Positions 16,939-25,774 of a DNA stretch of 64,000 bases are shown here, piece by piece. The stretch lies in NCBI RefSeq assembly GCF_018917865.1, contig NZ_JAHLPM010000009.1:1-64000 (forward strand), written 5' to 3'. Under the pieces are notes generated by a model. It saw nothing but the letters and a program-made list of their open reading frames with translations, had not been told where the DNA came from and ran no database searches. How positions within the stretch are numbered: the first letter of the stretch is position 1; the number at the start of each line of letters is the position of its first letter. The DNA is from Tissierella simiarum. GTDB lineage: Bacteria > Bacillota > Clostridia > Tissierellales > Tissierellaceae. The translations under genes were made by a program, and so were the position numbers.

Positions 16939-19431
16939 CTATATAAATAGATTTACATTAGATTTATTTGCTGAAGACAAATAGGTAGCAACTCCCCCTA
17001 TTTCGATTTCTTCAATCAGTTCTTCTCTAGAAATTCCCATTACATCCATAGACATATTACATGCAACAAATCTAATTCCAGATTCAATAGCCTGATCTAT
17101 CAGCTCTTCTAAAGAATAAATATTTTTATCATTCATAACCTTTCGTATCATTTTAGATCCCATTCCTGCCATATTCATTTTGGATAAACCTAATTTTTTG
17201 CTTCCCTTCGGCATCATTTTAGAAAACATCTTATCCATAAATCCTTTTTCTACCTTAATATTACTGTCTTTCCTTAGAATATTCAATCCCCAAAATGTAA
17301 AGAACATTGTTACTTCACTACCCATAGCTTTAGCTCCATTAGCAATAATAAAAGAGGCTATAGCCTTATCTAAATCTCCGCTAAAAACTACAATAGTTTT
17401 TTCATCCTTTTCTTCTATGACTCCGGGTATAGATACTTTTTCTTCATTTAAGCCTTTTTTTATTACTGCAAGAAAACCCTTATCTACCTTTTCTGTCTTT
17501 ATAAGTATATTTCCAGTATTCTTACACCAGTTTTCAATATCGTTAATAAATCCAGGATCTGTAGCTGTTACTTCTAGCATATCACCATCTTTCAATAATT
17601 TCATCTTTTCATAAACTTGAATTATTGGACCAGGACAGGATAATCCACAAGCATTTAATTTAAAAGTTTCTATTTCTTTAGTTTTTTTTTCTACTAATTT
17701 GTATTCACCAGAGTCACTAAATTTTCCTTTAAAGCTTCCATTTTGATCATTGTATATATTAAAATCCTTATTTTGGTGGAACATAGTCTTGTAAGTTGTA
17801 TATCCACCAGCTAAATTTTTAACATTGAACCCATTTTGTTTAAGGACTCTTGTTCCAATATATCCTCTCAATCCAATGGCACAATAGGGAACTATTAATT
17901 TGCTTTTATCTATTTCCTTTAATCTACTTCTCAATTCTCCCAAAGGAATATTAATTGAACCTTCTATATACCCTAACTCCCTTTCAATCGGCTCTCTTAT
18001 ATCCAGAAATATAGTATTTTCTTTATCTAATTTTTCAATCTCATTCCAAAGAATTATATCTACCATGCCTGTCAATTGATTATCTGCTACAAATGCTACC
18101 ATATTTATTGGGTCTTTAGCCGAAGAATAAGGTGGTGCATAAGCTAGTTCTAGTTCCTTCAAGTCTGAAACAGTTCCCTTGAACCTTATAGCGGTTGCAA
18201 TAACATCTATTCTTTTATCCACTCCATCATAGCCTACTATTTGAGAACCTAAAATATTTCCTCTCATGTCAAATATAAGTTTAATAGTCAGAGGTAATGC
18301 TCCTGGATAATATCCTGCATTAGAATTGGCATGTATAAAAGATATTAGATAATCTTTTTTATATTCTTTTCCTAACCTATTTAAAGTTTTTTCATTGTTT
18401 CCTGTGTTAGCTACAGTCAAATCAAATACTTTGGCTATACTAGTTCCTTGAGTTCCTCTATATTCTTCTTTCTTCCCAGCTATATTATTGGCTACTATTC
18501 TGCCTTGTTTATTGGCTGGTCCTGCTAAAGGAACCATGACTTTTGTTTTATTTATAAAATCTTCTACTTCTATAACATCTCCTATAGCATATATATATTC
18601 ATCAGAAGTTCTCAAATATTTATCAACTATAATTCCACCCTTTTGATTCACTTCTAAACCTGCTTCTTTTGCCAATTCTCCATTAGGTCTTATACCTATA
18701 GATAGAATAACCATATCTCCTTCTATTTTTATACCACTTTGTAAGGTAACAACTGTAACTCCATCCTTATACTCAAAAGTACTAACCCCATCTTTTAAAT
18801 GAAGATCTACACCCTTAGATTTTATATGTTCATGGACTATTTGAGCCATTTCATAATCCATAGGAGCCATTACTTGATCCAGCATTTCTACAATAGATAC
18901 CTTTATTCCTAAATTATGAAGATTTTCAGCCATTTCCAAACCAATAAATCCACCACCAACAACAATAGCTTTCTCTGGTTTATTTGTTTCTATATATGTT
19001 TTTATTCTATCTGTGTCTGGAATATTCCATAAACTAAAAATATTAGGAGCATCTATTCCAGGAATAGGTGGTTTAATAGGAGTAGATCCTGTAGAAATAA
19101 TCAAATAATCATAGCTTTCAGTATAGACATTGCCATTTTTTAAATCTTTAATTTCTATCTTTTTTTCATCTCTTAATATCTTAGTAACCTCATTATTAGT
19201 TCTAATATCAACATTAAATCTGTTTTTCATTCCTTCTGGCGTCTGAACTAAAAGTGAATCCCTATTTTCTATAGTCTCTCCAATATAATAAGGTAAGCCA
19301 CAATTAGCAAAAGATATATGCTCTCCTCTTTCAAATAATACTATATCTAAATCTTCATCAAGCCTTCTAAGCCTTGCTAATGAACTAGCACCTCCTGCTA
19401 CACCTCCAATAATTAAAACTCTTTTATTCAT
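16939..19431 (-). CDS. CoA-disulfide reductase-rhodanese-TusA-DsrE fusion
   Basis: 830 residues with four domains. Residues 1-450 are a pyridine nucleotide-disulfide reductase with FAD motif GGVAGGASS, active-site cysteine C44 in SFANCGLPYYIG (the CoA-disulfide reductase type) and NAD motif VVGGGFIGLEMAEN. A rhodanese domain spans about 456-550, with the catalytic loop CAIGLRG (C517). A TusA domain spans about 590-665 (CGLSCPGPI, C599). The DsrE/F-like domain runs from about 680 to the end, with a conserved Cys in RFVACNMSMDVMG. Such fusions handle persulfide or polysulfide sulfur and CoA thiols. Stacked sulfur-carrier domains suggest relay of sulfane sulfur within one chain (inference). It lies 116 bp downstream of an ArsR-type repressor gene. 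Confidence 0.9.
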   Translation of the reverse strand: MNKRVLIIGGVAGGASSLARLRRLDEDLDIVLFERGEHISFANCGLPYYIGETIENRDSLLVQTPEGMKNRFNVDIRTNNEVTKILRDEKKIEIKDLKNGNVYTESYDYLIISTGSTPIKPPIPGIDAPNIFSLWNIPDTDRIKTYIETNKPEKAIVVGGGFIGLEMAENLHNLGIKVSIVEMLDQVMAPMDYEMAQIVHEHIKSKGVDLHLKDGVSTFEYKDGVTVVTLQSGIKIEGDMVILSIGIRPNGELAKEAGLEVNQKGGIIVDKYLRTSDEYIYAIGDVIEVEDFINKTKVMVPLAGPANKQGRIVANNIAGKKEEYRGTQGTSIAKVFDLTVANTGNNEKTLNRLGKEYKKDYLISFIHANSNAGYYPGALPLTIKLIFDMRGNILGSQIVGYDGVDKRIDVIATAIRFKGTVSDLKELELAYAPPYSSAKDPINMVAFVADNQLTGMVDIILWNEIEKLDKENTIFLDIREPIERELGYIEGSINIPLGELRSRLKEIDKSKLIVPYCAIGLRGYIGTRVLKQNGFNVKNLAGGYTTYKTMFHQNKDFNIYNDQNGSFKGKFSDSGEYKLVEKKTKEIETFKLNACGLSCPGPIIQVYEKMKLLKDGDMLEVTATDPGFINDIENWCKNTGNILIKTEKVDKGFLAVIKKGLNEEKVSIPGVIEEKDEKTIVVFSGDLDKAIASFIIANGAKAMGSEVTMFFTFWGLNILRKDSNIKVEKGFMDKMFSKMMPKGSKKLGLSKMNMAGMGSKMIRKVMNDKNIYSLEELIDQAIESGIRFVACNMSMDVMGISREELIEEIEIGGVATYLSSANKSNVNLFI

Positions 19432-19547
19432 TTTACATTCCCCCTTAATTTTAATCTTTATATTTATATATAGTAATAATACGATTTATGATATATAAAA
19501 TAAATTTAAAATCTTTGCTTACATAATTTTTTTCTATATCATTATTC

Positions 19548-19823
19548 TTAAAACAAATCTCTTACAATTTTTTTAACATCTTCATTTATTACCTTATAAT
19601 AGACTTCTGTTCCTTTTCGTTCACCATCAATAATTCCAGCAGCCTTTAGTTTTGCCAGATGCTGAGATATAGTGGATTGAGGAGTTTCTAAACAGTTTTG
19701 CATATAAGATACATTATTCTCACCTTTCTCAATCAGACCCTTTACTATACAAAGTCTTAAAGGATGAGCTATTGCCTTTAATATTTCTGCTTTCTCTTCT
19801 AATATATTCATATCGACTTTCAC
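19548..19823 (-). CDS. ArsR/SmtB-family repressor
   Basis: 91 residues, a winged-helix ArsR fold (AIAHPLRLCIVKGL, then the recognition helix TPQSTISQHLAKLKAAGII and wing GTEVYYKV). It has only two cysteines, C25 and C44, and lacks the ELCVCDL metal motif of ArsR. Next to a sulfur-transfer enzyme this recalls persulfide-sensing SqrR/BigR-type regulators, though the cysteine positions are not the classic ones. GTG start with TTAAGGAGG upstream. It probably represses itself and the downstream fusion gene; its promoter overlaps a direct repeat (see 19854-19882). Confidence 0.85.
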   Translation of the reverse strand: MKVDMNILEEKAEILKAIAHPLRLCIVKGLIEKGENNVSYMQNCLETPQSTISQHLAKLKAAGIIDGERKGTEVYYKVINEDVKKIVRDLF

Positions 19824-19853
19824 TGTAATCCTCCTTAATTTCCTTTTATCTAT

Positions 19854-19882
19854 ATATTACGATATTACAATTTATATGTCAA
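19854..19882 (-). promoter_or_regulatory. arsR promoter with repeated operator-like sequence
   Basis: On the minus strand TTGACA (19877-19882) and TAATAT (19854-19859) are 17 bp apart, about 30 bp before the arsR start. The spacer and -10 carry the direct repeat GTAATATCGTAATAT. A related ATCGTATTATTAC occurs before the downstream fusion gene (19475-19490 region), which suggests a shared operator. Confidence 0.6.
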
Positions 19883-19914
19883 TTATTAAGAGAAGAATAT
19901 CTTCTCTTAATAAT
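19882..19914 (-). terminator. cotJ operon terminator
   Basis: A perfect 14-bp stem (19882-19895 with 19901-19914, core aagagaag) with a 5-nt loop spans the cotJC stop codon. Confidence 0.7.
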
Positions 19915-20479
19915 ATTTTCTACAATCCATATCTTCCTGTACAATTCTTAATGCTTCTCCAAATCTCTGAAAATGTACTATTTCTCTTTGTCTTAAAAAT
20001 CTTAAGGCATCAGTAACTCCTGGATCATCGCTAACTCTTATTAAATATTCATAGGTACTTCTGGCTTTTTCTTCTGCTGCCATATCTTCATGTAAATCTG
20101 CTACTGGATCAGCTTTTGATTGAATATATGATGCTGTCCAGTTTGCTCCTGCTGCATTATGAGGAAAAGGACTCTTTCCATGGTTTACATAGTGAGCTTC
20201 AAAAGGTGTACCTTTAATTTTATCCACAGGTGCATCTTTTACTAGTCTCCAAACTAAGGTACCAATTATCTCCCAGTGAGCTAGTTCTTCTGTACCTATG
20301 TCTGTTAAAACTGCTTTTGCCTGATTTGTAGGCATAGTCCATCTTTGAGTTAAATATCTAATTCCTGCTGAAAGTTCTCCATCGGGTCCTCCAAATTGTT
20401 CTATTATCATGGCAGCAAGAGTTGGATTAGTAGTATCAACCCTTACAGGATACTGTAATTTTTTTTCATATATCCACAT
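19907..20479 (-). CDS. cotJC: CotJC spore coat protein (manganese-catalase family)
   Basis: 190 residues, a ferritin-like manganese catalase fold with the carboxylate/histidine motifs TEELAHWEI, EEKARSTYEYLI and REIVHFQRFGEAL, and the N-terminal MWIYEKKLQYPV typical of CotJC. It is a spore coat protein made in the mother cell; a catalase activity is possible in this family but not shown here. Last gene of cotJA-cotJB-cotJC, 12 bp after cotJB. Confidence 0.93.
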   Translation of the reverse strand: MWIYEKKLQYPVRVDTTNPTLAAMIIEQFGGPDGELSAGIRYLTQRWTMPTNQAKAVLTDIGTEELAHWEIIGTLVWRLVKDAPVDKIKGTPFEAHYVNHGKSPFPHNAAGANWTASYIQSKADPVADLHEDMAAEEKARSTYEYLIRVSDDPGVTDALRFLRQREIVHFQRFGEALRIVQEDMDCRKYY

Positions 20480-20491
20480 AAATATCCTCCT

Positions 20492-20752
20492 CTAAAAATT
20501 AGTAAAGTTAATTTCCCAAGGCCAAGGTCCATCAATATAACCCCAAGGGTATCTGCTCATTTCTGTATTTTTTAGAGGACCATATTTTGCTTGGTATATA
20601 GATTTTAATTCAGAATATCTTTGAGAATAGGTATTATGAAGTTGTAGGGCTCTCTCGTCATTAGGATGAGTGTCTAAATAAAGGGCTGTTTCTGTTATAA
20701 CAAAAGAAGTTTCCATTAATTCTACTAGAGAATCCATTTGCTCTCTATCCAT
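20492..20752 (-). CDS. cotJB: CotJB spore coat protein
   Basis: 86 residues from the ATG at 20752, chosen because GGGGAGG lies 7 nt upstream; a longer reading frame begins at 20782 but lacks a binding site. It overlaps cotJA by 8 bp. The sequence (YLDTHPNDERALQLHN, then YGPL and WPWEINF) is characteristic of CotJB, the small partner needed for coat incorporation of the CotJ proteins. Confidence 0.9.
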   Translation of the reverse strand: MDREQMDSLVELMETSFVITETALYLDTHPNDERALQLHNTYSQRYSELKSIYQAKYGPLKNTEMSRYPWGYIDGPWPWEINFTNF

Positions 20753-20933
20753 AATATCTACCTCCCCTATCTTTGCTTTCATCCACTATATAAGGTCTAT
20801 ATAACTCTGGAAATAAGGTCCCTCTTTTCAAAGCTTCTCTTGGATCATATACTTGATTCATAGTTTGAAAAGGTATATAGGCTCTTGCTAATTCATTATT
20901 TGCTCTTCTGTCATATCCATGTTCTGTGTTCAT
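20745..20933 (-). CDS. cotJA: CotJA spore coat-associated protein
   Basis: 62 residues with the CotJA pattern ARAYIPFQTMNQVYDPREAL followed by GTLFPELYRPY. First gene of the cotJABC operon; ATG at 20933 is preceded by TAGGAGGT. It faces away from feoA; the 150-bp divergent gap should contain the sporulation (mother-cell sigma) promoter, but I could not identify one with confidence. Confidence 0.9.
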   Translation of the reverse strand: MNTEHGYDRRANNELARAYIPFQTMNQVYDPREALKRGTLFPELYRPYIVDESKDRGGRYYG

Positions 20934-21084
20934 AAATTCGACCTCCTACTAATTTTCTTGTCTCTACATATTACGTAATTTTTTATTAAATGTTCCACTT
21001 AATATTAATGAACATTATTGAGTAAAAATCCATATACTAAAATTAACATAAGGTGATAAATCTGTTTATGAAAGGAGGATGTCC

Positions 21085-21327
21085 ATGAAAGGGAAGGATA
21101 GTAATTTACCCCTATCTAATTTACCTGTTGGTCAATTTGGTCAAGTAATATACTTAGATGATAATGATCTAAAAAGGAGATTTTTAGATCTAGGCATAAC
21201 CCCTCATACAGTTATTAAAACGGAAAGACTTAATCCTGCTGGCAATCCAATAGCTTATAATATTCGAGGGACTATTATTGCTATAAGGAAAGAAGAAGCA
21301 AAAAATATTTTAGTTAAAATTTTATAG
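21085..21327 (+). CDS. feoA: FeoA ferrous iron transport protein
   Basis: 80 residues from the ATG at 21085 (AAAGGAGG 6 nt upstream); the ATG at 21079 lies against the binding site and is rejected. SH3-like FeoA fold: LSNLPVGQFGQVIYL, LKRRFLDLGITPHTVIKTERLNP, AYNIRGTIIAIRKEEAKNI. FeoA is a small cytosolic partner of FeoB. It is 12 bp from feoB in one operon. No clear Fur box was found in the short upstream region. Confidence 0.93.
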   Translation: MKGKDSNLPLSNLPVGQFGQVIYLDDNDLKRRFLDLGITPHTVIKTERLNPAGNPIAYNIRGTIIAIRKEEAKNILVKIL

Positions 21328-21339
21328 GAGAGATTTATT

Positions 21340-23439
21340 ATGATATCAAATGTAAGTAAAGAATACGGAAAAACTTTAATAAGTGAAAATCCTAAAGATC
21401 TTGTAATCGGTTTAGCTGGCAATCCTAACACTGGGAAAAGTACCTTATTTAACTATTTAACTGGATTAAGGCAGCATACAGGTAATTGGCCAGGAAAAAC
21501 TGTATCCAATGCTAAAGGTTATTTTGATTATAAGAATAGTTCTTATTTGCTTGTAGACTTACCTGGCACCTACTCTTTATTTATAAATTCTCAAGAGGAG
21601 GAAATAGCAAGAGATTTTATTTGTTTTGAAAACCCTGAAATGACCATAGTTGTTCTAGATGGAACCAATATAGAAAGAAATTTAAACCTAGCTCTTCAAG
21701 TAATGGAAATTACCAATAATGTTATATTATGTATAAACTTAGTAGATGAGGCTGAAAAAAAAGGAATTCATATTGATATAGAAAAATTAGAAGAGATTCT
21801 TCAAGTTCCTGTAGTTTCTACTGTAGCAAGAGATGGTAAAGGTGTAGATAAGTTATTAGAAATAATTCATAAAATATCTGAAGGACAGCTAAATCCTAAA
21901 CCTAAAAAAGTTATATATAATGAAGAAATTGAAGAAGTTATTTCTAAAATAGAAAAATTACTAGGTCCTTACTTAGAAAATAAATATAATTCTAGATGGG
22001 TAGCCCTTAGACTTTTAGATGGAGACTTATCTATGAAAGAAGAAATTAAAAAAATAATTTCTAATAATAAAAGCCTTGAAGTATTAAGAGAAGTAGAAGA
22101 GCTGACTCAATCACATAAGGAAGTAAACTACTCTATAGTCTCCAATATATATGAAGAAGCAGAAAAAATTGCTAAACAAGTAGTATCAATAGATAAGGAA
22201 AATAGTAGACATTGGGACAAGAAATTAGATGATATTTTAACTAGTAAAGTTACAGGATATCCTATAATGATCCTTCTACTAGGATTAATATTCTGGATAA
22301 CAATAATTGGTGCTAATTATCCTTCAGAACTTTTAGCAAAAATCTTATTTAGATTTGAAGATACTCTTAGTAGTTTTATGTATTCAATAAATTCACCTGA
22401 TTGGCTCTATGGTATTCTAATTCTTGGAGTTTATAGAACTTTAGCTTGGGTCATTTCTGTCATGCTGCCTCCTATGGCAATTTTCTTTCCTATGTTTACT
22501 TTATTAGAAGACTTAGGCTATCTTCCAAGAATTGCTTTTAATTTAGATCACCTTTTTAACAAAGCAGGAACCCAAGGAAAACAGGCATTAACTATGAGTA
22601 TGGGCTTTGGTTGTAATGCTGCTGGAGTTATAGCCTGTAGAATAATCGATTCACCTCGTGAAAAGTTGATAGCAATACTTACCAACAATTTTGTACCCTG
22701 TAATGGAAGATTTCCTTTAATAATAGTCGTATCTACTATATTTATCGGAAGTTTATTTAATGAAAAATACAGCTCTTTAATTGCTGCATTATCAGTTCTA
22801 GCTATGGTACTAATAGGTGTAGGAATAACTTTAATTATATCTAAGTTTCTATCTAGTACTTTCCTTAAAGGAATACCATCTACCTTTACTTTGGAATTAC
22901 CTCCTTATAGAAGACCCCAAGTGAGAAAGGTTATAGTTAGGAGTATTTTTGATAGAACTTTGTTTGTATTGGGTAAAGCTGTTATGGTAGCTATTCCTGC
23001 TGGTGCTGTAACTTGGATATTTGCTAATGTTACAGTAGATGGTACTAGTATTCTCAATATATGTGCAAACTTTCTTAATCCCTTTGGAAAATTATTAGGT
23101 TTAGATGGATTTATTATTATGGCATTTTTATTAGGTTTGCCTGCAAATGAAATAGTTTTACCAGTTCTTATTATGAGTTATATGTCAAAAGGAGCTTTAT
23201 TAGATCTTGAAAATATAGATGCTCTTAGATCTCTTCTTTTAAACAATGGCTGGACATTCGTCACTGGATTAAATTTTATGTTATTTTCATTATTACACTT
23301 TCCTTGTGGAACCACTCTTCTTACTATTAAAGAAGAAACTGGAAGCTATAAATGGTCGATCTTTGCTTTTTTATTAACTTCTGTCGTAGCTATTCTAGTT
23401 ACCTTTTTAATAAATTTGATAGTAACTATACTTATATAG
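21340..23439 (+). CDS. feoB: FeoB ferrous iron transporter
   Basis: 699 residues. N-terminal G domain with G1 GNPNTGKST (27-35), G3 DLPGTYSL and a G4 region near CINLVDEAEKKG, where the usual NxxD motif reads NLVD. A helical GDI-type spacer follows, then a C-terminal membrane domain with Gate motifs, including YLPRIAFNLD and GFGCNAAGV. It imports Fe2+ at the cytoplasmic membrane. No FeoC is present; the C terminus ends directly in the membrane domain. Confidence 0.96.
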   Translation: MISNVSKEYGKTLISENPKDLVIGLAGNPNTGKSTLFNYLTGLRQHTGNWPGKTVSNAKGYFDYKNSSYLLVDLPGTYSLFINSQEEEIARDFICFENPEMTIVVLDGTNIERNLNLALQVMEITNNVILCINLVDEAEKKGIHIDIEKLEEILQVPVVSTVARDGKGVDKLLEIIHKISEGQLNPKPKKVIYNEEIEEVISKIEKLLGPYLENKYNSRWVALRLLDGDLSMKEEIKKIISNNKSLEVLREVEELTQSHKEVNYSIVSNIYEEAEKIAKQVVSIDKENSRHWDKKLDDILTSKVTGYPIMILLLGLIFWITIIGANYPSELLAKILFRFEDTLSSFMYSINSPDWLYGILILGVYRTLAWVISVMLPPMAIFFPMFTLLEDLGYLPRIAFNLDHLFNKAGTQGKQALTMSMGFGCNAAGVIACRIIDSPREKLIAILTNNFVPCNGRFPLIIVVSTIFIGSLFNEKYSSLIAALSVLAMVLIGVGITLIISKFLSSTFLKGIPSTFTLELPPYRRPQVRKVIVRSIFDRTLFVLGKAVMVAIPAGAVTWIFANVTVDGTSILNICANFLNPFGKLLGLDGFIIMAFLLGLPANEIVLPVLIMSYMSKGALLDLENIDALRSLLLNNGWTFVTGLNFMLFSLLHFPCGTTLLTIKEETGSYKWSIFAFLLTSVVAILVTFLINLIVTILI

Positions 23440-23490
23440 AAACTTCTTTCTTGAAATATATCTTGTATTAACTTTATACATTTCTACATT

Positions 23491-23516
23491 ATAAAAAAGC
23501 CTCCTAATCAAGGAGG
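23491..23516 (-). terminator. Terminator of the decarboxylase beta-gamma pair
   Basis: A 6-bp GC-rich stem (23500-23505 with 23511-23516, cctcct/aggagg) is followed on the minus strand by cttttttat, 25 bp past the small gamma-like ORF. It may also stop feoB transcripts, since A-rich and T-rich flanks exist on both sides. Confidence 0.6.
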
Positions 23517-23541
23517 AAATTTAAATAACTGGAAATATTTT

Positions 23542-23646
23542 TCAATTTTCGGGAAACAACTTAACCAATCCTCTAATCACAAAATAAAATAATATAAGAA
23601 CAAAAAAAGTAGTTCCCATTCCATATACTAAAAGTTTAAATAGCAT
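23542..23646 (-). CDS. 34-residue OadG-like gamma peptide
   Basis: A short gene: ATG at 23646 with TAGGAGGT upstream, stop at 23542-23544, 10 bp after the beta subunit gene, whose stop codon abuts this binding site. The peptide is one hydrophobic helix (LLVYGMGTTFFVLILFYFVI) followed by RGLVKLFPEN. That is the shape and start of OadG gamma subunits of sodium-pumping decarboxylases (LxxxGMGxxFxxLxxL) without the usual hydrophilic tail. Spacing and binding site argue that it is translated together with the beta subunit. Assignment to OadG is by resemblance only. Confidence 0.7.
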   Translation of the reverse strand: MLFKLLVYGMGTTFFVLILFYFVIRGLVKLFPEN

Positions 23647-23656
23647 AATATACCTC

Positions 23657-24769
23657 CTAAGATAATAATGCTAGAACTATGCTACCAGCAATAATAGATC
23701 CTATTTGACCTGCTACATTGGCACTAACAGCTTGCATAAGTACAAAATTCATAGGATCTTCTTCTTTAGCTAATCTTTGTATAACTCTAGCTGACATGGG
23801 AAAAGCAGATATGCCTGCTGCTCCAATCATTGGGTTATACTTTTTCTTAACAAATAAGTTTAAAAATTTAGCAAACAATACTCCACCGGCAGTATCGAAT
23901 ATAAAAGCTACCAAACCTAATCCCATTATCATAGCCGTTTTTATATTTATAAACGCTTCTGCTGTCATAGTTGAGCCAATAGTTATACCTAATAATAAGG
24001 TAACTAAATTAGCTAATTCATTTTGTGCTGATTGAGACAATCTTTCTAATACACCACTTTCTCTAATAAGATTGCCAAACATTAAAAATCCTATCAAAGT
24101 AACACTTATAGGTGCAATAATTCCTGCTATTATAGTAACAATTATCGGAAATAAAATTTTTACTGTCTTTGATATTTTTACTTCTTTATAATCCATTCTT
24201 ATTTTTCTTTCTTCTTTAGTTGTAAGTAACTTTATAACTGCAGGCTGTATTATTGGTACCAAAGACATATAAGAATAAGCAGCTACGGATATTGGACCCA
24301 AAAGATGTTCTGCAAATTTGGAAGCTACAAATATAGAAGTTGGCCCATCAGCAGCACCAATTATTCCAATAGAAGCTGCTTCTTTTAAATCGAATCCAAG
24401 AAAATACGCAAAAATAATAGTCATGAAGATTCCAAATTGGGCTGCTGCTCCAAAAAAAAGCATAGATGGCATCTGTAGTAAAGGTGTGAAATCAATCATA
24501 GCTCCAACAGCAATAAATATAAGAGCTGGAAACAATTCATTTAATATGCCAGCATTTTTCAATATTCCTAGTATTCCTTCATCACTGGCGATTCCCGGAA
24601 TCCCCGGCACTACGGGAATATTGGTTAAAATTGCTCCAAATCCTATTGGCAGCAATAGCATAGGCTCGTAATCCTTCTTAATAGCTAGATAAATCAGAAT
24701 CCCACCAATGATAAACATTAGTATTTGATTTAAGTGAAGATTTTTTACACCAACTAAAAGTTGTTCCAA
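23657..24769 (-). CDS. Sodium-translocating decarboxylase beta subunit
   Basis: About 370 residues from a TTG at 24769 with AGGGGGG 8 nt upstream; the frame extends to 24805 but that start lacks a binding site. The OadB/MmdB/GcdB family is clear: multiple membrane segments, GIPGIASDEGILG, FPALIFIAVGAMIDF, GAADGPTSIFVASK (the conserved Asp of the ion path) and the C-terminal PMSARVIQRLAKEEDP. It couples decarboxylation of a biotin-bound carboxyl group to Na+ export. The alpha (carboxyltransferase) and biotin-carrier subunits are not in the window, so the substrate (oxaloacetate, methylmalonyl-CoA or glutaconyl-CoA) is undetermined. Confidence 0.9.
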   Translation of the reverse strand: MEQLLVGVKNLHLNQILMFIIGGILIYLAIKKDYEPMLLLPIGFGAILTNIPVVPGIPGIASDEGILGILKNAGILNELFPALIFIAVGAMIDFTPLLQMPSMLFFGAAAQFGIFMTIIFAYFLGFDLKEAASIGIIGAADGPTSIFVASKFAEHLLGPISVAAYSYMSLVPIIQPAVIKLLTTKEERKIRMDYKEVKISKTVKILFPIIVTIIAGIIAPISVTLIGFLMFGNLIRESGVLERLSQSAQNELANLVTLLLGITIGSTMTAEAFINIKTAMIMGLGLVAFIFDTAGGVLFAKFLNLFVKKKYNPMIGAAGISAFPMSARVIQRLAKEEDPMNFVLMQAVSANVAGQIGSIIAGSIVLALLS

Positions 24770-24870
24770 TATATTTTCCCCCCTGTTCATATGTACTTTC
24801 TTCAATAAATTATATCATTTAAACCAGTCAAATTAAACTAGTCTATAAGACTTTTATAGAATAATTAAAA

Positions 24871-24914
24871 AAATAACTAAAAATCCTCTAGAATTAGAGA
24901 GTTTTTAGTTATTT
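24871..24914 (-). terminator. lysA-dapF terminator
   Basis: A long hairpin: outer stem 24871-24883 with 24902-24914 (aaataactaaaaa) and inner stem 24886-24890 with 24895-24899. On the minus strand it runs into a T-rich tract, just after the dapF stop at 24919. Confidence 0.8.
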
Positions 24915-24918
24915 ATAA

Positions 24919-25755
24919 TTAAGAAATTTGGAGGATTCCACTAGCAATGTGGTTTGCACCACCTAACATATATATTTTAAAATTTTCATCCAATTCTACA
25001 GTAATATTCCCTCCCTCTGTAGTCACTTCTACAGTATTATCTAACTTATTCAATATGTTGCCTATTACTACACTAGCACAAGATCCCGTTCCACATCCTA
25101 AGGTTCTTCCAGCTCCCCTTTCCCAAGTATATATATTAATGTTTTTTCTGCTATTTATCTCAATAAAATTTACATTTGTTTTCCTGGGAAAAGTAGGATG
25201 ATTTTCGATTTTCTTACCTATGTAGTTTATATCTATTTCTTTAATATCTTCTACAAATATCACAACATGTGGAACACCTACTAGTAATGCCGAATATTCA
25301 TATTCCCTACTATCAATATTAATTTTTTCATTAACGACCCTATCTTTATTTAAATTCATTGGGATTTTTTCTGCTTCAAATATAGGATATCCCATGTCTA
25401 CTTTAATTTTTTCTGCTTTATTAAAATTATTAACTTGAATATCAACATATTTTACTCCAGCCAAAGTTTCTACTGATATACTACTTCTATTTACTATACC
25501 ATAATCATAAATATACTTCGCAAAACATCTGATACCATTTCCACACATTTCACCTTGACTTCCATCAGAGTTATAATAAATCATTTTAATATCTGCTATG
25601 CTACTTTCTTCACATATCATAATTCCATCAGCACCGATACCAAAATGTCTATTACAAGTATTTAAAGCTAACTTACTATAATCTTCAATATGATTTTCTA
25701 TTCCATTGAATAATAGAAAATCATTACCAGCAGCTACCAACTTATCAAATTTCAC
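24919..25755 (-). CDS. dapF: Diaminopimelate epimerase
   Basis: 278 residues. The two catalytic cysteines are in GEMCGNGIRCFAKY and LGCGTGSCASV. The protein interconverts LL- and meso-diaminopimelate for lysine and peptidoglycan synthesis. It uses a GTG start at 25755 with TAGGGGTG upstream, 19 bp after lysA, so the two last steps of the pathway form one operon, ended by the hairpin at 24871-24914. Confidence 0.95.
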   Translation of the reverse strand: MKFDKLVAAGNDFLLFNGIENHIEDYSKLALNTCNRHFGIGADGIMICEESSIADIKMIYYNSDGSQGEMCGNGIRCFAKYIYDYGIVNRSSISVETLAGVKYVDIQVNNFNKAEKIKVDMGYPIFEAEKIPMNLNKDRVVNEKINIDSREYEYSALLVGVPHVVIFVEDIKEIDINYIGKKIENHPTFPRKTNVNFIEINSRKNINIYTWERGAGRTLGCGTGSCASVVIGNILNKLDNTVEVTTEGGNITVELDENFKIYMLGGANHIASGILQIS

Positions 25756-25774
25756 TTAAATTTCACCCCTATTT

